Positions 37,760-47,547 of a stretch of 64,000 bases of DNA are shown piece after piece. The notes under the pieces are model-generated. The model saw only the letters and a program-made list of their open reading frames with translations. It ran no database searches and had not been told where the DNA came from. Each line of letters opens with the position of its first letter. The stretch's first letter is position 1. A program made the position numbers and the translations under genes. The stretch comes from Betaproteobacteria bacterium (GTDB lineage: Bacteria > Pseudomonadota > Gammaproteobacteria > Burkholderiales > SG8-39), in assembly GCA_016195915.1 (NCBI GenBank), contig JACPYS010000043.1, forward strand, positions 62,001-126,000, written 5' to 3'.

Positions 37760-40507
37760 TTAGATTAGCTTGCCGTGGCAGTGCTTGTATTTCTTTCCCG
37801 AACCGCAGGGGCACGGCTCGTTTCGCCCGACCTTGTGCCCGTGGCGCACGAAGGGCTGCGCGGGCGGTGCGGCAGCCGCTGCTACCGCCGCAGCGGCGAT
37901 GGGCTCCGCTTCCTCCTGCGCGAGCGCTCCCTCGATGCCCGGATGCTGATACTGCACGTTTTCGACGTGAGGTTTCTGGTCCGGCGGCGGCGGCGGCTCC
38001 TCCGCGCGCACGCGCAATACGGTGAGCGTGCGCGTCACTTCGAGCTTGACCGCCTCGAGCATGGCGCCGAACAATTCGAATGCCTCCCGCTTGTATTCCT
38101 GCTTCGGATTCTTCTGGGCATAGCCGCGCAGGTGGATTCCCTGGCGCAGGTGATCCAGCGCGGCGAGGTGCTCCCGGTAATGCGAGTCGAGAACCTGCAA
38201 CATCACATAGCGTTCGTACTGATGGAAAGCTTCCTCGGCGCCGGGCGGAACCTTATCGCGATAGGCCGCGTGGGCGCGTACCGTGATGCGCGCGAGCAAA
38301 GATTCGTCGGTGAGGTCGGGCTCCTTGTCGAGCCACTCGCGCAATGGCAGCGTCAGCTGTAGCTCGCCGGCCAGCACGGCCTCCAGCCCGGCGATGTCCC
38401 ATTGCTCCTCGACACTGTCGTCCGGAACGTGCACGCGAAAGGTATCGGCAACCACGCCTGCGCGAAGGTCGGCGATGCGCCCGGAAACATCGTTCGAATC
38501 CAGCAGCTCGTTTCTCAAAGCGTAGATCGTCTTGCGCTGGTCGTTGGATACATCGTCGTACTCGAGCAGCTGCTTCCTGATGTCGAAGTTGCGCGCCTCG
38601 ACCTTGCGCTGCGCGCTTTCGATCGAGCGGGTCACCATGCTGTGCTCGATCGCCTCGCCCTCCGGCATCTTGAGCATCACCATGATCTTGTTGATGCGGT
38701 CACCGGCAAAGATCCTGAGCAGGGGATCTTCCAGGGAAAGGTAAAAGCGCGAGCTGCCCGGGTCGCCCTGCCGGCCGGCGCGGCCCCGCAGCTGGTTGTC
38801 TACCCGACGCGACTCATGGCGCTCGGTGCCGATGATGTGCAGGCCGCCCGCCTTCACCACGTGGTCGTGCAGCGACTGCCATTCCGAGCGCAGTGTCTCG
38901 ATGCGCGGGCGCTTCTCCTCATCAGCCATGTTCTCGGTCGCATCGATGAGCTGGCACTGCTTTTCGACGTTGCCGCCAAGCACGATGTCGGTTCCCCGAC
39001 CGGCCATGTTGGTCGCGATCGTCACCACGCCCGGGCGGCCGGCCTGTGCAACGATCTCGGCTTCGCGCGCGTGCTGTTTTGCATTGAGCACGCGATGCTC
39101 CAGCTTCTCTTTCGTCAGCATCGACGAGATCAGCTCCGAATTCTCAATCGAGGTCGTGCCCAGCAGCACCGGCTGTCCGCGCTTGTGGCAGTCACGGATA
39201 TCATTGACGACCGCCTGGTATTTCTCCTTCGCGGTGCGGAAAACCTGGTCCAGCCGGTCGTCGCGCACCATCGGCACGTTGGTCGGGATGACCACCGTCT
39301 CGAGGCCGTAGATCTCCTGGAATTCGTAGGCCTCCGTGTCCGCCGTGCCGGTCATGCCGGAGAGCCTGGCATACATGCGGAAATAGTTCTGGAACGTAAT
39401 CGACGCGAGCGTCTGGTTCTCCGCCTGGATCGCGACGTTCTCCTTGGCCTCCACCGCTTGGTGCAGGCCGTCCGACCAGCGCCGCCCCTGCATCAGGCGC
39501 CCGGTGAACTCATCGACGATTATCACCTCGTCGTTCTGCACCACGTAGTTCTGATCGCGGTGAAACAGATAGTGGGCGCGCAGTGCCGCGTACAGGTGAT
39601 GCACCAGATTGACGTACGCCGGCTCGTACAGGCCCGCCCCCGCGGGCAGCAGCCCGACGCGCGCCAGCACTTCCTCGGCATTCGCGTGTCCCTGTTCCGA
39701 CAGCAGGACCTGGTGGTTCTTCTCGTCCACCCAGAAATCGCCGGCGCCGTTTTCCTCGGTCTGCCTGGCGAGCAGCGGCGCGACCTCGTTCATGCGGTAG
39801 TAAATCTCGGTACGGTCCTCGGCTTGGCCGGAGATGATCAACGGCGTGCGCGCCTCGTCGATCAGGATCGAATCGACTTCGTAGACGATGGCAAACCGGA
39901 GCCCGCGCTGGTATCGATCCTCGACCTGCATCGCCATGTTGTCGCGCAGATAATCGAAGCCGAACTCGTTATTGGTACCGTAGGTGATGTCCGCTGCATA
40001 CGCGGCGCGTTTCGGCCCAGGATCCATCTGCGAGAGGTTCACACCGACGCTCATGCCGAGGAAGGAGTAGAGCTTCCCCATCCAGTCCGCGTCGCGTTGT
40101 GCGAGATAGTCGTTCACCGTGACGATGTGCACCCCTTTGCCGGAGAGCGCGTTCAAATAGGCGGGCAGGGTCGCGACCAGCGTCTTTCCTTCGCCGGTGC
40201 GCATTTCGGCGATCTTCCCGTCGTGCAACACCATCCCGCCAATCAGTTGCACATCGAAATGGCGCATGTGCAGCGTGCGCCTGCCCGCTTCGCGCACCAC
40301 CGCGAATGCCTCGGGCAGCAACGCATCGAGCGTCCCGCCGTTCTCATAGCGATTGCGGAATTCGCCGGTTTTCGCGCGCAGTTGCTCGTCGGACAACGCG
40401 GCCATCGCCGGCTCCAGCGCGTTGATGCTTGTCACCACCCGCCGGTACTGGCGCAACAGACGCTCGTTGCGGCTGCCGAATACTTTCGTGAGGAGCTTGA
40501 CGATCAT
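37760..40507 (-). CDS. secA: Preprotein translocase ATPase SecA
   Basis: 915 residues. The motor of Sec export. Walker A is [21 protein letters not shown]-like [16 protein letters not shown]; helicase motifs include [15 protein letters not shown] and [27 protein letters not shown]-terminal zinc motif ([14 protein letters not shown]) for SecB and lipids is intact. The open frame runs 27 codons further upstream, but ATG 40507 ([15 protein letters not shown]) fits the family. Confidence 0.97.
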   Translation of the reverse strand: MIVKLLTKVFGSRNERLLRQYRRVVTSINALEPAMAALSDEQLRAKTGEFRNRYENGGTLDALLPEAFAVVREAGRRTLHMRHFDVQLIGGMVLHDGKIAEMRTGEGKTLVATLPAYLNALSGKGVHIVTVNDYLAQRDADWMGKLYSFLGMSVGVNLSQMDPGPKRAAYAADITYGTNNEFGFDYLRDNMAMQVEDRYQRGLRFAIVYEVDSILIDEARTPLIISGQAEDRTEIYYRMNEVAPLLARQTEENGAGDFWVDEKNHQVLLSEQGHANAEEVLARVGLLPAGAGLYEPAYVNLVHHLYAALRAHYLFHRDQNYVVQNDEVIIVDEFTGRLMQGRRWSDGLHQAVEAKENVAIQAENQTLASITFQNYFRMYARLSGMTGTADTEAYEFQEIYGLETVVIPTNVPMVRDDRLDQVFRTAKEKYQAVVNDIRDCHKRGQPVLLGTTSIENSELISSMLTKEKLEHRVLNAKQHAREAEIVAQAGRPGVVTIATNMAGRGTDIVLGGNVEKQCQLIDATENMADEEKRPRIETLRSEWQSLHDHVVKAGGLHIIGTERHESRRVDNQLRGRAGRQGDPGSSRFYLSLEDPLLRIFAGDRINKIMVMLKMPEGEAIEHSMVTRSIESAQRKVEARNFDIRKQLLEYDDVSNDQRKTIYALRNELLDSNDVSGRIADLRAGVVADTFRVHVPDDSVEEQWDIAGLEAVLAGELQLTLPLREWLDKEPDLTDESLLARITVRAHAAYRDKVPPGAEEAFHQYERYVMLQVLDSHYREHLAALDHLRQGIHLRGYAQKNPKQEYKREAFELFGAMLEAVKLEVTRTLTVLRVRAEEPPPPPDQKPHVENVQYQHPGIEGALAQEEAEPIAAAAVAAAAAPPAQPFVRHGHKVGRNEPCPCGSGKKYKHCHGKLI

Positions 40508-40636
40508 CGTGGAGGAGTCCGACACGACACTTGCCGTGACGGTTTGCGGCCTCGCCGGGACGGGCGAAGCCGGCGAAAAGAACTGCATTTTAACATGCCC
40601 CCCGGGGCCGACTCGACCCGCGGGCTGATCCCGCCG

Positions 40637-41590
40637 CTATCTCGCCGCGAGATTTTTCTTTGCCGCAGGCGCGGCGGCGAACAGAAATCGTGCGGGATTC
40701 TGCGCCGATCCCCGGAACCGGACCTCGAAATGCAGGTGCGGACCGGTCGAGCGCCCCGTGGTGCCCACTTCGGCGATCTTACGGCCGCGCCGGACCACGT
40801 CGCCCTGCTTGGCAAAAATTCTCGAGCAGTGTGCATAACGGGTGATGAGATCGTTGCCGTGATCGATTTCGATCACCTGGCCGTACTGGGGATGCAGGCC
40901 GGCGAATATGACAACGCCGCCAGCGGCGGCAACGATCGGCGTGCCGATCTCGGCAAGAAAATCGATGCCTTCGTGCATCGTCTGCTGCCCGGTGAACGGG
41001 TCGATACGCATGCCGAAACTCGACGCGCTGAAGTTCGCGCCGTTCACGGGCAGGATCGTCGGGGTAAGTTTCTTTTTCAGGGCCTGCTCGAACAACTGCG
41101 CCTCGAGGACGCCAAGCATGTCGGTGCGGTTTTCCATTTCGCGCGAGAGGGTGTTCAAGCGGTCGCCGAACTGCTGCATCGACAGGTCGTAGGCAGGCAT
41201 CGACGTCGATTGCGCACCGCCCAGTCCGGGCGCCTCGCTGAACCGAAACTCCTGGGGATTGATGCCGGCGAGGGTCGAGAGCCGCTCCCCCAGCGCATCG
41301 AGCCGCGTGAGCTGTGCCTGCATTTCCCCCAGTTTGACCGCCATCGCGTTGAGGTTCTGTTGCACGAACGCCTGGGATTTTTGGGTCTCGCTGCGCTGGA
41401 CCCCGACCATCAGATCCCGCAGGATGGGAATGCGCATCCCGGCGGAAAAATTCAGCGTCAGCCAGTAAAGCCCCACCGTCAACGCCACCAGCAGACCGGT
41501 GCCCAAAAGAAACGAAGCAATCGCATGCCGCAGCGAGAGACATACCGAGCGGGTCTTTGCGAGCTTGTCAGAAATGACAATAATGTGCAC
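40637..41590 (-). CDS. M23 family metallopeptidase (LytM domain), membrane anchored
   Basis: 317 residues. One membrane segment near the N-terminus (ASFLLGTGLLVALTVGLYWL), a helical coiled region (about 70-160) and a C-terminal LytM domain with zinc ligands HEGIDF and HLHFEV and SSFGMRIDPFTGQ. It acts on peptidoglycan in the periplasm. It is divergent from dciA and upstream of secA, a conserved betaproteobacterial arrangement. Confidence 0.9.
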   Translation of the reverse strand: MHIIVISDKLAKTRSVCLSLRHAIASFLLGTGLLVALTVGLYWLTLNFSAGMRIPILRDLMVGVQRSETQKSQAFVQQNLNAMAVKLGEMQAQLTRLDALGERLSTLAGINPQEFRFSEAPGLGGAQSTSMPAYDLSMQQFGDRLNTLSREMENRTDMLGVLEAQLFEQALKKKLTPTILPVNGANFSASSFGMRIDPFTGQQTMHEGIDFLAEIGTPIVAAAGGVVIFAGLHPQYGQVIEIDHGNDLITRYAHCSRIFAKQGDVVRRGRKIAEVGTTGRSTGPHLHFEVRFRGSAQNPARFLFAAAPAAKKNLAAR

Positions 41591-41620
41591 CGTGTAATCC
41601 CTTCAGCACGTCACTGCACC

Positions 41621-42121
41621 ATGCAAGCCCCAAAAATCGACCGGTTCCTCTCCGCCGACGCGGACCTGCAGCCTGTTATCGCGAAAGCGCTGGAAATCGA
41701 TGCGCTTTCAAAGCTTTGCGCTGATCTCTTGCCGCCTGAACTGGCGCGCATTGCGCACTTGGCCAACTACAAGGACGGCAGGCTCATTTTTCTGGCCGCC
41801 AACGGAGCGGCGGCAGCAAAACTCAAACTCCTTTCGTGGCAACTTTGTGACACTCTTTCACGAATGGGGCGACAGGTTAATTCAGTTTCCGTGAAGGTGC
41901 AACCGGCGGCACCAAAGGAAATCGAACCAGTTCAAAAACATGCTCACATGACAACAACAGCGTTGACCGAACTCGGCGCCCTTTACCGTGAATTACCCGA
42001 TTCTCCGTTGCGCAAGGCATTGAAATCATTACTGGATCGACATCCGCCTCCACCAGAACCGCCAATCGCTCAAACGCCAACAGCAGCAGAAAAATCAAAA
42101 TCGCAAAAAGCGAGTACTTAG
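41621..42121 (+). CDS. DciA-like DUF721 protein
   Basis: 166 residues. The N-terminal domain (about 15-90) is DUF721-like (LCADLLPPELARIAHLANYKDGRLIFLAANGAAAAKLKLL). DciA loads the replicative helicase in bacteria without DnaC. The tail (about 140-166) is proline- and lysine-rich and of low complexity. The end of the gene is antisense to a frame that could encode a small membrane protein. A much longer open frame upstream (from 38402) is a shadow of secA and the M23 gene. Confidence 0.82.
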   Translation: MQAPKIDRFLSADADLQPVIAKALEIDALSKLCADLLPPELARIAHLANYKDGRLIFLAANGAAAAKLKLLSWQLCDTLSRMGRQVNSVSVKVQPAAPKEIEPVQKHAHMTTTALTELGALYRELPDSPLRKALKSLLDRHPPPPEPPIAQTPTAAEKSKSQKAST

Positions 42122-42233
42122 CAAGCCGCCAGGCGAAGCGCAGATAGCGTCGTTCCCCCGTCAACGCCCAGAAAAGTATCAGCGCGCTCGCGCCAATCGC
42201 GACCAGAAGTACGACGATACGGAGGACCAGCAA
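41877..42233 (-). CDS. Possible small two-helix membrane protein downstream of lpxC, antisense to dciA 3' end
   Basis: A frame of about 118 residues from TTG 42233. It has two convincing membrane helices (LLVLRIVVLLVAIGASALILFWAL and YSLFAILIFLLLLAFERLAVL) joined by the basic loop TGERRYLRFAWRLAK. The second helix and the tail overlap the dciA end on the other strand. The helix-loop-helix resembles small conserved proteins I recall near lpxC in betaproteobacteria, but that is memory and not verified. The region after the second helix has no recognisable features and may not be expressed. Confidence 0.4.
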   Translation of the reverse strand: MLVLRIVVLLVAIGASALILFWALTGERRYLRFAWRLAKYSLFAILIFLLLLAFERLAVLVEADVDPVMISMPCATENRVIHGKGRRVRSTLLLSCEHVFELVRFPLVPPVAPSRKLN

Positions 42234-42241
42234 GAGCGAGC

Positions 42242-42293
42242 GAGCAGGGGAACCCGGGGTCGGCCGCGCCCCGTCTAAAGAGCAGGGGAACCC
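42242..42293. repeat. 14-bp direct repeat around the lpxC stop
   Basis: GAGCAGGGGAACCC occurs at 42242-42255 and again at 42280-42293, 38 bases apart. On the minus strand the second copy encodes the last lpxC residues (GSPAL), and the first lies just beyond its stop, so the lpxC end is partly duplicated. Confidence 0.85.
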
Positions 42294-43228
42294 AGATTCC
42301 CCCGCACCCCTTCCCAGGCGAACTGGCGCACGAGGCTGGCAACCCCGGCGGGAATTTCCTCCGGGCGCTCGAAACTGACCTCTTCCCATGCATCGGGCTG
42401 GGCGAGCAGCGCGCGAAGCAGGCGATTGTTGATTGCGTGCCCGGATTTGTGCGCCGAGAAAGCGCCGAGCAGCGGCTTGCCAAGAAGGTACAGATCCCCG
42501 ATCGCGTCGAGGACCTTGTGGCGGATGAACTCATCGGTAAATCGAAGGCCCTCCGCATTCAATACCCGGTATTCATCCAACACCACGGCGTTGTCCAGTC
42601 CGCCGCCAAGCGCCAATCCGCTCTCGCGCAGCGTCTCGACATCCTGCATGAAACCAAAGGTACGGGCGCGCGCGATTTCCTTGAGGTAGGAAGTCTCGGC
42701 AAAATCGACCATCACCGTCTGGCCGGAGCGGTCGATCACCGGGTGATTGAACACGATGGAGAAAGAGAATTTCAGTCCGTCCCACGGCTCGAGTCGCGCC
42801 CACTTGTCGCCGTCGACAACTTCCACGCGCTTCCTGATGCGCATGAATCGCTTCGGCGCAGCCTGTTCTTCGATCCCGGCGGCCTGCAGCAGGAACACAA
42901 ATGGCGCCGCGCTGCCGTCCATGATCGGCACCTCGGGGCCATCGAGATCCACGTAGATATTGTCGATCCCCAGGCCGGCAAGTGCCGACATCAGGTGCTC
43001 GACAGTGTAAATCTTCACGTCTCCGCGCACCAGGCACGACGACAGGCGGGTCTCGCCGACCAGGTCTGCGCGTGCAGCAATGTCGACCGGTTCGACCAAG
43101 TCGACGCGCCGAAATATAACACCGGTGTCGGGTTGGGCCGGCCGCAACGTCATGCCGACCTTTCGACCCGTATGCAGGCCCACCCCGGTGGTTCGGGTGA
43201 GAGATTTCAGAGTCCGTTGGCGAAGCAT
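42275..43228 (-). CDS. lpxC: UDP-3-O-acyl-N-acetylglucosamine deacetylase
   Basis: 317 residues. Committed step of lipid A synthesis, zinc-dependent. Marks are [30 protein letters not shown]-type [32 protein letters not shown], and [19 protein letters not shown] with a zinc His; [15 protein letters not shown] near the end holds the catalytic His. It follows ftsZ with its own probable promoter in the 120-base gap. Confidence 0.96.
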   Translation of the reverse strand: MLRQRTLKSLTRTTGVGLHTGRKVGMTLRPAQPDTGVIFRRVDLVEPVDIAARADLVGETRLSSCLVRGDVKIYTVEHLMSALAGLGIDNIYVDLDGPEVPIMDGSAAPFVFLLQAAGIEEQAAPKRFMRIRKRVEVVDGDKWARLEPWDGLKFSFSIVFNHPVIDRSGQTVMVDFAETSYLKEIARARTFGFMQDVETLRESGLALGGGLDNAVVLDEYRVLNAEGLRFTDEFIRHKVLDAIGDLYLLGKPLLGAFSAHKSGHAINNRLLRALLAQPDAWEEVSFERPEEIPAGVASLVRQFAWEGVRGNLGSPAL

Positions 43229-43274
43229 GGGGTGTTTCTAACTAATTGCGGCAAAAGGTTTTGTTTCCGTTGTC

Positions 43275-43283
43275 AGTGTAGCA
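43275..43283 (-). promoter_or_regulatory. lpxC: Possible extended -10 promoter for lpxC
   Basis: TGCTACACT reads on the minus strand in the ftsZ-lpxC gap, a plausible extended -10 element about 46 bases before the lpxC ATG. No good -35 sits at the right distance. lpxC commonly has its own promoter here. Confidence 0.35.
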
Positions 43284-43348
43284 CACGCGACGCGGCGGCC
43301 CCGGCAAGGAGAGTCCGCCTCGTTGCGCATGCGCACCAGCGGCGCGTT

Positions 43349-44521
43349 TCAGTCGGCCTGCTTTCTGAGAAAAGCGGGAATATCGTACTTGTCGACGCCG
43401 CTCTGCTGCAGTGCCTCCACGGTCGATGCACGGTTGCGGCGAATCACCGCCGGGACCGCGTCCAGAGCCTGATAGTCCACGCCGCCCAAGCCTGGTGCGA
43501 CGAGCGGCTGATTGTCGGTACCGGTTTTCTGGGACACGACCAGTTGCGGCTTGTTCTGGCGGGCGGCGCCCGGCAGGCCCAGGCCGGTGGCCACCACGGT
43601 CACACGCAGATCGTCGCCCAGCGTGTCGTCGTAGACCCCGCCATAGATGATGGTCGCGTCGTCGGCGGCAAGCTCCCGGATGGTGTTCATCACTTCCTTG
43701 GTTTCGCGCAGCTTCAGGCTCTGACGCGACGCAGTGATGTTGACGAGCACGCCGCGTGCGCCCCTGAGGTTGACGCCTTCGAGCAGCGGGCAGGCGATCG
43801 CCTGCTCCGCGGCGATGCGCGCGCGGTCAAGTCCCGCGCAAGCGGCCGAACCCATCATCGCCATGCCCTGCTCGCTCATCACCGTGCGCACGTCCTGGAA
43901 GTCGACGTTCACCAGCCCGGGCAGGTTGATGATTTCGGCGATTCCGGCCACCGCATTCTTGAGCACGTCGTCGGCTGATTTGAACGCTTCGTCCTGGGTG
44001 ATGTCGTCGCCCAGCACCTCCTCGAGCTTGTCGTTGAGAATGACGATCAACGAATCGACATAGGGCGCGAGTTCCTCTATCCCCTGTTCGGCGATACGCA
44101 TGCGCCTGGACCCCTCGAAGGTGAACGGCTTGGTCACCACCGCGACGGTGAGTATGCCGAGGGAACGTGCGATCTCGGCGATCACGGGCCCGGCGCCGGT
44201 TCCGGTGCCGCCGCCCATTCCCGCGGTCACGAACACCATGTGCGCGCCGGTAATCGACTCTACGAGCCGCTCGCGCTCGGCGATCGCGATTGCCTTGGCC
44301 TCTTCCGGCCTGGCACCCGCGCCCAGCCCGCTCGTGCCAAGCTGTATTTGCGTGCGCGCCTTGTTCCGCGCCAGCACCTGCGCATCCGTATTGACAGCGA
44401 TGAATTCGACGCCTTCGACCCCCTTTTCGATCATGCGGTTGACTGCATTGCCGCCGGCGCCGCCCACGCCGACGACCTTGATCACGGGCCCCGACGCTTG
44501 GTTGTCTACGATCTCGAACAT
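43349..44521 (-). CDS. ftsZ: Cell division GTPase FtsZ
   Basis: 390 residues. Tubulin signature GMGGGTGTGAGPVIAEIA, nucleotide site VVGVGGAGGNAVN, and T7-loop region NLPGLVNVDFQDVRTVM. The C-terminal peptide (DKYDIPAFLRKQAD) that binds FtsA and ZipA is intact. It lies 63 bases after ftsA. Confidence 0.97.
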   Translation of the reverse strand: MFEIVDNQASGPVIKVVGVGGAGGNAVNRMIEKGVEGVEFIAVNTDAQVLARNKARTQIQLGTSGLGAGARPEEAKAIAIAERERLVESITGAHMVFVTAGMGGGTGTGAGPVIAEIARSLGILTVAVVTKPFTFEGSRRMRIAEQGIEELAPYVDSLIVILNDKLEEVLGDDITQDEAFKSADDVLKNAVAGIAEIINLPGLVNVDFQDVRTVMSEQGMAMMGSAACAGLDRARIAAEQAIACPLLEGVNLRGARGVLVNITASRQSLKLRETKEVMNTIRELAADDATIIYGGVYDDTLGDDLRVTVVATGLGLPGAARQNKPQLVVSQKTGTDNQPLVAPGLGGVDYQALDAVPAVIRRNRASTVEALQQSGVDKYDIPAFLRKQAD

Positions 44522-44584
44522 GTTGTCATCTCCTTGCCGTTTGACTGCCGCACCCCAAAAAAACGAAGCGTCTCCGCTCCGATC

Positions 44585-45814
44585 CTAAAAATTGCGCTGG
44601 AACCACTCGCGCATGCGCGCGAGCACCTGCTTGAAGGAACCGCCCTGGCGGGCGAGTTGCCCGTGGGCGAGCCGTTCCGCGCCTTCGAGCAGAAGGCCCA
44701 TGCCTGTTGCATGACGCGGGTTGCGCACCACCTCCGCGAGGCCGCCGGAGTATTTCGGCGCACCCACGCGCACGGGCATGTGGAATATTTCCTCGCCCAG
44801 TTCCACCATGCCGTGCATCACCGACGACCCACCGGTCAGCACGATCCCCGAGGAGAGAAGTTCCTCGAAACCGGACTCGCGCAGCACCTGCTGGACCAGC
44901 GAAAACAGTTCCTCAACACGCGGCTCGATCACTTCCGCAAGCGTTTGGCGGCTCATCATTCGCGGGGCACGGTCGCCGATGCCCGGCACCTCGATCATCT
45001 CGTTGGCATCTGCCAGCTGCCTGAGCGAGACACCATGGCGGGTCTTGATGCTCTCGGCCTCGTGCGTCGGCGTTCGCAGCGCCATGGCGATGTCGCTCGT
45101 GATCTGGTCTCCCGCGATCGGGATCACCGCGGTATGGCGGATGGCGCCATGGGTGAATACCGCGACGTCAGTGGTTCCGCCGCCGATGTCCACCAGGCAC
45201 ACGCCGAGGTCACGCTCGTCCTGCGAGAGCACGGCGCGCGCCGAGGCGAGCGGCTGGAGGATCAGATCGTTCACCTCGAGTCCGCAGCGTCGCACGCACT
45301 TCATGACGTTTTGCGCGGCCGACACGGCACCCGTGACGATGTGCACCTTCACCTCCAAGCGAACGCCGGACATCCCCACCGGCGCACGCACGTCGTCCTG
45401 CCCGTCGATGATGAACTCCTGCCGGAGCACATGCAGGATCTGCTGATCCGTCGGGATGTTCAGCGCGCGTGCCGTTTCCATCACCCGTTCCACGTCGAGC
45501 GGCGTAACCTCGCGGTCCTTGATCGGCACCATGCCCGTGGAATTGAAGCTGCGGATGTGGCTTCCGGCGATGCCGACGTAGGCGGATTCGATCTTGCAAT
45601 CGGCCATCAATTCGGCCTCCTCCAGCGCGCGCTGGACGGCGTTGACCGTAGCCTCGATGTCGACCACCACACCCTTCTTCAGGCCCTTCGATTCGTGACC
45701 GCCCGTGCCCAGCACCTCGAGCGTCCCGTCGGGCATCATTTCGGCGACCAGCGCCATCACCTTGGAGGTGCCAATGTCGAGTCCGACAATCAGGTTTCTA
45801 TTTTCCTTGGCCAT
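44585..45814 (-). CDS. ftsA: Cell division protein FtsA
   Basis: 409 residues, actin-like. Phosphate loops LIVGLDIGTSKVMALVAE and VCLVDIGGGTTDVAVFTHG; SHUF-type KKGVVVDIEATVNAVQRA; C-terminal amphipathic helix KQVLARMREWFQRNF tethers it to the membrane. It starts 6 bases after ftsQ. Confidence 0.97.
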   Translation of the reverse strand: MAKENRNLIVGLDIGTSKVMALVAEMMPDGTLEVLGTGGHESKGLKKGVVVDIEATVNAVQRALEEAELMADCKIESAYVGIAGSHIRSFNSTGMVPIKDREVTPLDVERVMETARALNIPTDQQILHVLRQEFIIDGQDDVRAPVGMSGVRLEVKVHIVTGAVSAAQNVMKCVRRCGLEVNDLILQPLASARAVLSQDERDLGVCLVDIGGGTTDVAVFTHGAIRHTAVIPIAGDQITSDIAMALRTPTHEAESIKTRHGVSLRQLADANEMIEVPGIGDRAPRMMSRQTLAEVIEPRVEELFSLVQQVLRESGFEELLSSGIVLTGGSSVMHGMVELGEEIFHMPVRVGAPKYSGGLAEVVRNPRHATGMGLLLEGAERLAHGQLARQGGSFKQVLARMREWFQRNF

Positions 45815-45820
45815 CTGTGT

Positions 45821-46594
45821 CTAGCCTGTCGCAGGGTGCAGGGCGCGGGGCGCGGCGTCATGCGCCTTCCCCTGCTCCGGTGTCTTGAGTTCCGGCACAC
45901 GCAGGGCAAAGCCGTTCGGGTAGCGGAGGTCGACATATTCATGACTGCGGGCAATGCGTCCGAGCGTCGACGCATGCGAAGCAACGAACCGCCGCAGCCG
46001 GCGCTCGGCGCGATCGGATGCGAGGTCCCGCCCCAATTCGAGCGCAAGACCGTTAGCCAGTCGCAGTTGCCAGGAGTAGCGCGGCGTAAGCACCACGCGC
46101 TCGATGCGCACCTCCAGCGGCGCGATGATTCCCGCAAATGCGCGATAGCGCTTCGCCACTTCGCTCTCGCTGCCGGCCGGGCCAACGAACAGGGGCAGCG
46201 TCGCCTCGCTCATCGCGGCGAAACGCTCGCCGAACGTGTTCACCAGGCCGGCATCCCCCCAACGTGCCAGCGCCAGGTGCTCTTCGAGCCGGACCTCGAT
46301 GCGATCGGGCCACACGCGGCGAACGCTCACGCGCCGGACCCAGGGAAGCTGCTCGAATCCGGAGCGCAGCTGCGCCAGGTCGGTGGCAAAGAAGTTGCCG
46401 GCCACGCGCGCGGTCGCGGCGCGCTCGATCGCGGCACGCGGTACGTGAGAGAACTCGCCCGCCACTGTCACTTCGCGCAACGGGAACAGAGAGGATCGCA
46501 GCAGCAGCTGCGCCCCCGAAAAGGCGAACAGCAGCGACGCGACCCCGATCAGCAGGTCGGCCAGCGCGTTCAGGAGGCGCGGGTTATGCCACAT
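45821..46594 (-). CDS. ftsQ: Cell division protein FtsQ
   Basis: 257 residues from ATG 46594. A single N-terminal membrane segment (LADLLIGVASLLFAFSGAQLLL), then a POTRA domain (FPLREVTVAGEFSHVPRAAIERA) and the beta domain (PWVRRVSVRRVWPDRIEVRLEEHLALARWG). It recruits FtsB and FtsL in the divisome. An alternative ATG at 46615 arises from the 21-base duplication; both lie in repeat copies. Confidence 0.95.
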   Translation of the reverse strand: MWHNPRLLNALADLLIGVASLLFAFSGAQLLLRSSLFPLREVTVAGEFSHVPRAAIERAATARVAGNFFATDLAQLRSGFEQLPWVRRVSVRRVWPDRIEVRLEEHLALARWGDAGLVNTFGERFAAMSEATLPLFVGPAGSESEVAKRYRAFAGIIAPLEVRIERVVLTPRYSWQLRLANGLALELGRDLASDRAERRLRRFVASHASTLGRIARSHEYVDLRYPNGFALRVPELKTPEQGKAHDAAPRALHPATG

Positions 46595-46629
46595 TCGCGT
46601 TCCGCTCAGCCACATTCGCGTTCCGCTCA
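46588..46629. repeat. 21-bp tandem duplication at the ddl/ftsQ junction
   Basis: Two perfect adjacent copies, 46588-46608 and 46609-46629 (unit GCCACATTCGCGTTCCGCTCA). The ddl stop lies in the second copy and the chosen ftsQ ATG in the first, so the ddl end and the ftsQ start codon are both duplicated, giving two in-frame ATGs (46615 and 46594). Confidence 0.96.
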
Positions 46630-47547
46630 GCCCGCATGCGCGCCCTCCAGGATCTTCAGGCACAGGTCCGCGTAGGAGAGGCCCACCGCACGCGCGGCCA
46701 TCGGCACCAAAGAGTGGTCGGTCATGCCGGGCGCGGTGTTCACCTCGAGCAGCCACGGCATTCCGTCGGCGTCGAGCATCAGATCAACGCGTCCCCAGCC
46801 GCCGCAGCCGAGGGCATCGAAGGCCGCGAGGCACAGCTGCTGCAATTCGCGCTCCCTGTCTTCACGCAGGCCGCAGGGCAGGATGTACCGCGTATCGTCG
46901 CGCAGGTACTTCGCGTCGTAGTCGTAGAAATCGCGCGGCGTCTCGAGGCGGATCAGCGGCAATGCGGTCGTACCGAGAATTCCCGCCGTCAGCTCCAAGC
47001 CATCGATAAACTTCTCCGCGATCACCGCTCGGTCGTAGTTCACCGCCAGGGTGTACGCCTCGTCCAGTTGACCGGCCTCGCGCACCTTGCTCATGCCGAC
47101 CGATGAACCCTCGCTGGCCGGCTTTACCATGATGGGCAAGCCCAATCGCCGGGCGACTGCACCGAGATCGCTGCGCGCCGACAGCATTTCGTGCGGCGGC
47201 GTCGGAATGCCCATCGCCTGCCAGAGGAGTTTGCTGCGCCGCTTGTCCATTGCAAGCGCAGAACCGAGCACGCCACTGCCCGTATAGGGAAGCCCGAGGT
47301 AATCGAGCGCGCCCTGCAACGTCCCGTCCTCGCCGAATCGGCCGTGAAGCGCGATGAACGCACGCGCGTAGCGCTCGTCCATCAGCGCCTGCAGCCCGCG
47401 CTCGGACGGATCGAAGGGGTGAGCGTCCACGCCAGCCGCGCGAAGCGCCGCCAGCACCATCGAGCCGCTCTTCAGCGATACATCTCGCTCGGCAGTATCG
47501 CCGCCGAAAAGGACCGCCACTTTGCCGAAATTCGTCTCTGGCTTCAT
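46627..47547 (-). CDS. ddl: D-alanine--D-alanine ligase
   Basis: 306 residues, ATP-grasp. Makes D-Ala-D-Ala for the peptidoglycan stem. Marks are [47 protein letters not shown] and [24 protein letters not shown] 47547 overlaps the murB stop; the upstream extension is a shadow. Confidence 0.96.
   Translation of the reverse strand: MKPETNFGKVAVLFGGDTAERDVSLKSGSMVLAALRAAGVDAHPFDPSERGLQALMDERYARAFIALHGRFGEDGTLQGALDYLGLPYTGSGVLGSALAMDKRRSKLLWQAMGIPTPPHEMLSARSDLGAVARRLGLPIMVKPASEGSSVGMSKVREAGQLDEAYTLAVNYDRAVIAEKFIDGLELTAGILGTTALPLIRLETPRDFYDYDAKYLRDDTRYILPCGLREDRERELQQLCLAAFDALGCGGWGRVDLMLDADGMPWLLEVNTAPGMTDHSLVPMAARAVGLSYADLCLKILEGAHAG

Noticed and set aside
38402-42121. A very long plus-strand open frame of about 1,240 codons
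   Set aside because: It is the shadow of secA and the M23 gene; only the last 167 codons from 41621 (DciA-like) are real.
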